This document shows, in pieces, positions 43,613-45,475 of a stretch of 45,475 nucleotides of DNA. Made by a program: the position numbers and the translations under genes. Every line of letters starts with the position of its first letter. Position 1 is the first letter of the stretch. This stretch comes from an uncultured Bacillota bacterium (GTDB taxonomy: Bacteria; Bacillota; Clostridia; Peptostreptococcales; Anaerovoracaceae), in the NCBI GenBank assembly GCA_949284065.1, contig CASDUO010000016.1:1-45475 (forward strand), read 5' to 3'. The notes beneath the pieces are model-generated. The model made no database searches. It was not told the origin of the DNA and saw only the letters and a program-made list of their open reading frames with translations.

Positions 43613-45115
43613 TTATTTGCCCTCCTTTGCAGCTATCTTGGACAGATCTCTGTATCCGTCCTTTCCTTTCATCCCTGTGAGGATCACTGCGACTATGACT
43701 ATTATGGCTATAGTCCCCCATCCGTAGATCCCTATATCCAGGCTCGAATATCCGCCATATCCCTCTGTTATGAAGGTTATGGTGTTCAGTATGGTCATGA
43801 CACCCAACATGACCACCGTGACTATTTTCAGACAATATGTCCACCACTTGCCTACGCTGAAGTTGGAAAACTCGTTAGCTTCCTTCCTCAGGACTTCAGG
43901 ATCGAAGAACCAGCATATGAGGAGCACCTCCAGGAGTCCGCACGCCGCTATGCCTATCTGGTTCGTAAAGGCATCGACGATATCCAGTATGGTGAGTCCT
44001 GCTCCCGTTATGAACAGCATGCTCAGGAGGAACGCCGGCACCAGAACTATGGTGACCGCTTTTTTATAAGCCACATCGAATTTGTCATGTATGCCGGTAA
44101 CTACTGCCTGTATTATGGATATGAGGGAAGTTATCCCCGCAGTCAGCAGAGCTCCGAAGAAACATACTCCGAACAGAGCGTTGAGGGCAGGCAATGTGCT
44201 TATGGCCGTAGGGAAAGTCATGAATGCGAGACCCACTCCGCTGCCTGCCACATCCTCCACCGGGACTCCCTGGGAAAGGGCCATATATCCTATTATGGAA
44301 AATACGCCTATACCTGCAAAGATCTCAAACCCGTGATTGGCCGTAGCAGTTATGAATGCGGTATTGACCACATCGGTCTCCTTCGGCAGATAGCTGGAAT
44401 ATGAGACCATTATGGCGAATCCCACAGAAAGGCTGAAGAATATCTGACCGTAGGCAGCCACCCAGACGCTGGGATCCGTCAGTGCGCTCCACTGAGGCGC
44501 GAACATATAGTTCAGTCCGTCTGCCGCCCCCGGCAAAGTTATACCTCTCACTACCAATATGCACACCATTACAAGCAGTACGGGAAGGCATATCTTGCAT
44601 GCCTTCTCTATACCTTTCTTTATACCGCTGTACATTATGGCCGCTGTCACTGCCCATACTAAAATGAATGGCAGTATCAGATTGGTCTGTATGCCTCCAA
44701 GCTCCGTTCCCGATGCCGTAAGGCCGAGATACTCTACAAAGAAAGAGCTGGGATCGTCGCCCCATGCCTGAGTGAAGGCGAATCCGATATAGCTCACACA
44801 CCATACCACGATAGCGAAATAATATATGGTTATCATGAACGCTACCATTACCTGCAGCCACCCTACCCATTCAAATCTCTTGTTTATCCTCGCAAGAGAC
44901 ACAGGTGCTCCCGCCTTGTATCTCTTTCCTATGGTATATTCCAGTATGAGTATAGGGATACCTGCAGTTATTATTGCAAAAAAATAGGGCAATAAAAAAG
45001 CTCCGCCTCCGTTTTCACCGGCTATATACGGAAATCTCCATATATTTCCCAGCCCCACAGCAGAACCTATCGCTGCCAAAATAAATCCGAACTTGTTGCT
45101 CCACTCCTGCCTCAA
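43613..45115 (-). CDS. metP: Sodium-dependent amino acid importer, MetP-type (neurotransmitter:sodium symporter family)
   Basis: 500 residues, about twelve membrane segments. The start is TTG at 45115, 6 bases after GGAGGT. TM1 holds the family signature GSAVGLGNIWRFPY at the sodium/substrate site, followed by NGGGAFLLPYFF. Later segments (VSYIGFAFTQAW, FFSLSVGFAIMVSYSSYL) match NSS proteins. Pairing with a metS-like gene argues for methionine/alanine import, though specificity is inferred from that context. No regulator is adjacent. The gene stands divergent from whatever begins past the window's right edge. Confidence 0.9.
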   Translation of the reverse strand: MRQEWSNKFGFILAAIGSAVGLGNIWRFPYIAGENGGGAFLLPYFFAIITAGIPILILEYTIGKRYKAGAPVSLARINKRFEWVGWLQVMVAFMITIYYFAIVVWCVSYIGFAFTQAWGDDPSSFFVEYLGLTASGTELGGIQTNLILPFILVWAVTAAIMYSGIKKGIEKACKICLPVLLVMVCILVVRGITLPGAADGLNYMFAPQWSALTDPSVWVAAYGQIFFSLSVGFAIMVSYSSYLPKETDVVNTAFITATANHGFEIFAGIGVFSIIGYMALSQGVPVEDVAGSGVGLAFMTFPTAISTLPALNALFGVCFFGALLTAGITSLISIIQAVVTGIHDKFDVAYKKAVTIVLVPAFLLSMLFITGAGLTILDIVDAFTNQIGIAACGLLEVLLICWFFDPEVLRKEANEFSNFSVGKWWTYCLKIVTVVMLGVMTILNTITFITEGYGGYSSLDIGIYGWGTIAIIVIVAVILTGMKGKDGYRDLSKIAAKEGK

Positions 45116-45475
45116 AACAACACCTCCAACTAACAAAACACCCGCGAAATAAAAATCGACGGTCTACAATACTCTCGTCATTTTGTAAATTTTAACAAAA
45201 AATATCGGGCATGTCATTAGATTTGACACAAATTATTTATTCTCTTTCATGTATATTTATTTTTGTTATGCTGCCTCAAAAACATCTGCTATCGCCATAT
45301 GGAAGATACGGGATCTTGGCGTATGACACCGAGGCCGTTGATCTTCGTATAAGTAAAGCTCCGTATTATTGAAAATTTGTAATGTGATAAGACATATGTT
45401 ACAGAATAAAAGATAAAGAGAGAGATACTTTGATATAATGTTTTCGATCAAAAAAACAACAACCAAAAGGAGTAT
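45116..45475. other. Intergenic region with candidate operator, hairpin and a plus-strand promoter
   Basis: No credible gene in these 360 bp. Seen: a dyad TGTCA-N7-TGACA (45212-45228) ahead of metP; a bulged hairpin CGCCA...AGAT/ATCT...TGGCG (45293-45321); and an extended -10 TG-A-TATAAT (45431-45439). AAGGAG at 45468-45473 is a ribosome binding site for a plus-strand gene starting just outside the window. Confidence 0.5.
45431..45439 (+). promoter_or_regulatory. Extended -10 promoter for the gene beyond the right edge
   Basis: TG-A-TATAAT with no strong -35. The leader before AAGGAG (45468-45473) is about 25 nt. Confidence 0.5.

Noticed and set aside
45183..45198. Rex-like operator TTGT-N8-ACAA before metP
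   Set aside because: The spacer is two bases shorter than the Rex site and the arms are imperfect; A/T-rich DNA gives such matches by chance.
45266..45466. 66-residue hydrophobic minus-strand frame at the right edge
   Set aside because: It runs over the plus-strand promoter and hairpin, has no ribosome site and low-complexity content.

Overview
The window reads as chromosome of an anaerobic, low-to-moderate G+C Gram-positive bacterium of the Clostridia. The evidence is: pyruvate:ferredoxin oxidoreductase; DivIVA with SepF; RqcH; a ylxM-ffh-rpsP-khpA-rimM-trmD run; an ornithine/alanine racemase; secreted proteins with FN3 and 3D domains; and AGGAGG-type ribosome binding sites before most genes. 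I lean towards the Anaerovoracaceae (Family XIII) side of Clostridia, but this is inference. I found no rRNA, tRNA, CRISPR array, insertion sequence, integrase or phage gene. This is core chromosome, and the unusual material lies in gene architecture and in intergenic regulation.

Layout. 1-5.7 kb (minus): a secreted N-acetylmuramoyl-L-alanine amidase, then the run yicC - cardiolipin synthase - site-2 protease. 5.78-7.9 kb (plus): rqcH and a 68-residue zinc-ribbon protein resembling anti-sigma factor Gin. 7.9-15.7 kb (minus): one long head-to-tail run, ylxM-ffh-rpsP-khpA-rimM-trmD-(HlyD-like)-yggS-sepF-divIVA-lspA-rluD, which couples SRP/ribosome maturation to division and envelope genes. Its promoter carries two copies of a 21-bp palindromic repeat. 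15.65-16.0 kb holds no gene but has a strong promoter and two terminator-like hairpins. 16-18.8 kb (minus): a membrane protein, threonine aldolase, and a frameshifted secreted Ig-like/leucine-rich-repeat gene. 19-24.6 kb (minus): an NtrC-type regulator followed by PFOR, with a perfect palindrome ahead of PFOR. 24.8-26.5 kb (plus): a beta-CASP RNase-like protein. 26.5-31.8 kb (minus): a 3D-domain secreted protein, a PTS-IIC-like membrane protein read in frame with it, pcrA and cysK. 31.9-33.9 kb (minus): a divergent EF-G paralogue. 34-43.2 kb (minus): C_GCAxxG_C_C protein, two tandem acyl-CoA synthetases, ornithine/alanine racemase, greA, lysS carrying an extra tRNA-binding domain, and asnS. 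43.5-45.1 kb (minus): a MetP/MetS-type sodium-dependent amino acid importer, including a 39-residue small subunit. The right edge has a promoter and a ribosome binding site for a plus-strand gene starting just outside.

How the parts work together. Much of the window serves translation (asnS, lysS, greA, ffh, rpsP, rimM, trmD, EF-G-like, rqcH, rluD). A second theme is envelope and division (amidase, 3D protein, cardiolipin synthase, LspA, SepF, DivIVA). The amidase and the 3D protein share TGTGAA-type direct repeats with an 11-bp period upstream, the geometry of WalR/PhoP-class response-regulator sites. The least explained elements are the structured leaders before the PTS-IIC-like and C_GCAxxG_C_C genes, the small transcript candidate upstream of ylxM, and the LysRS C-terminal fusion.
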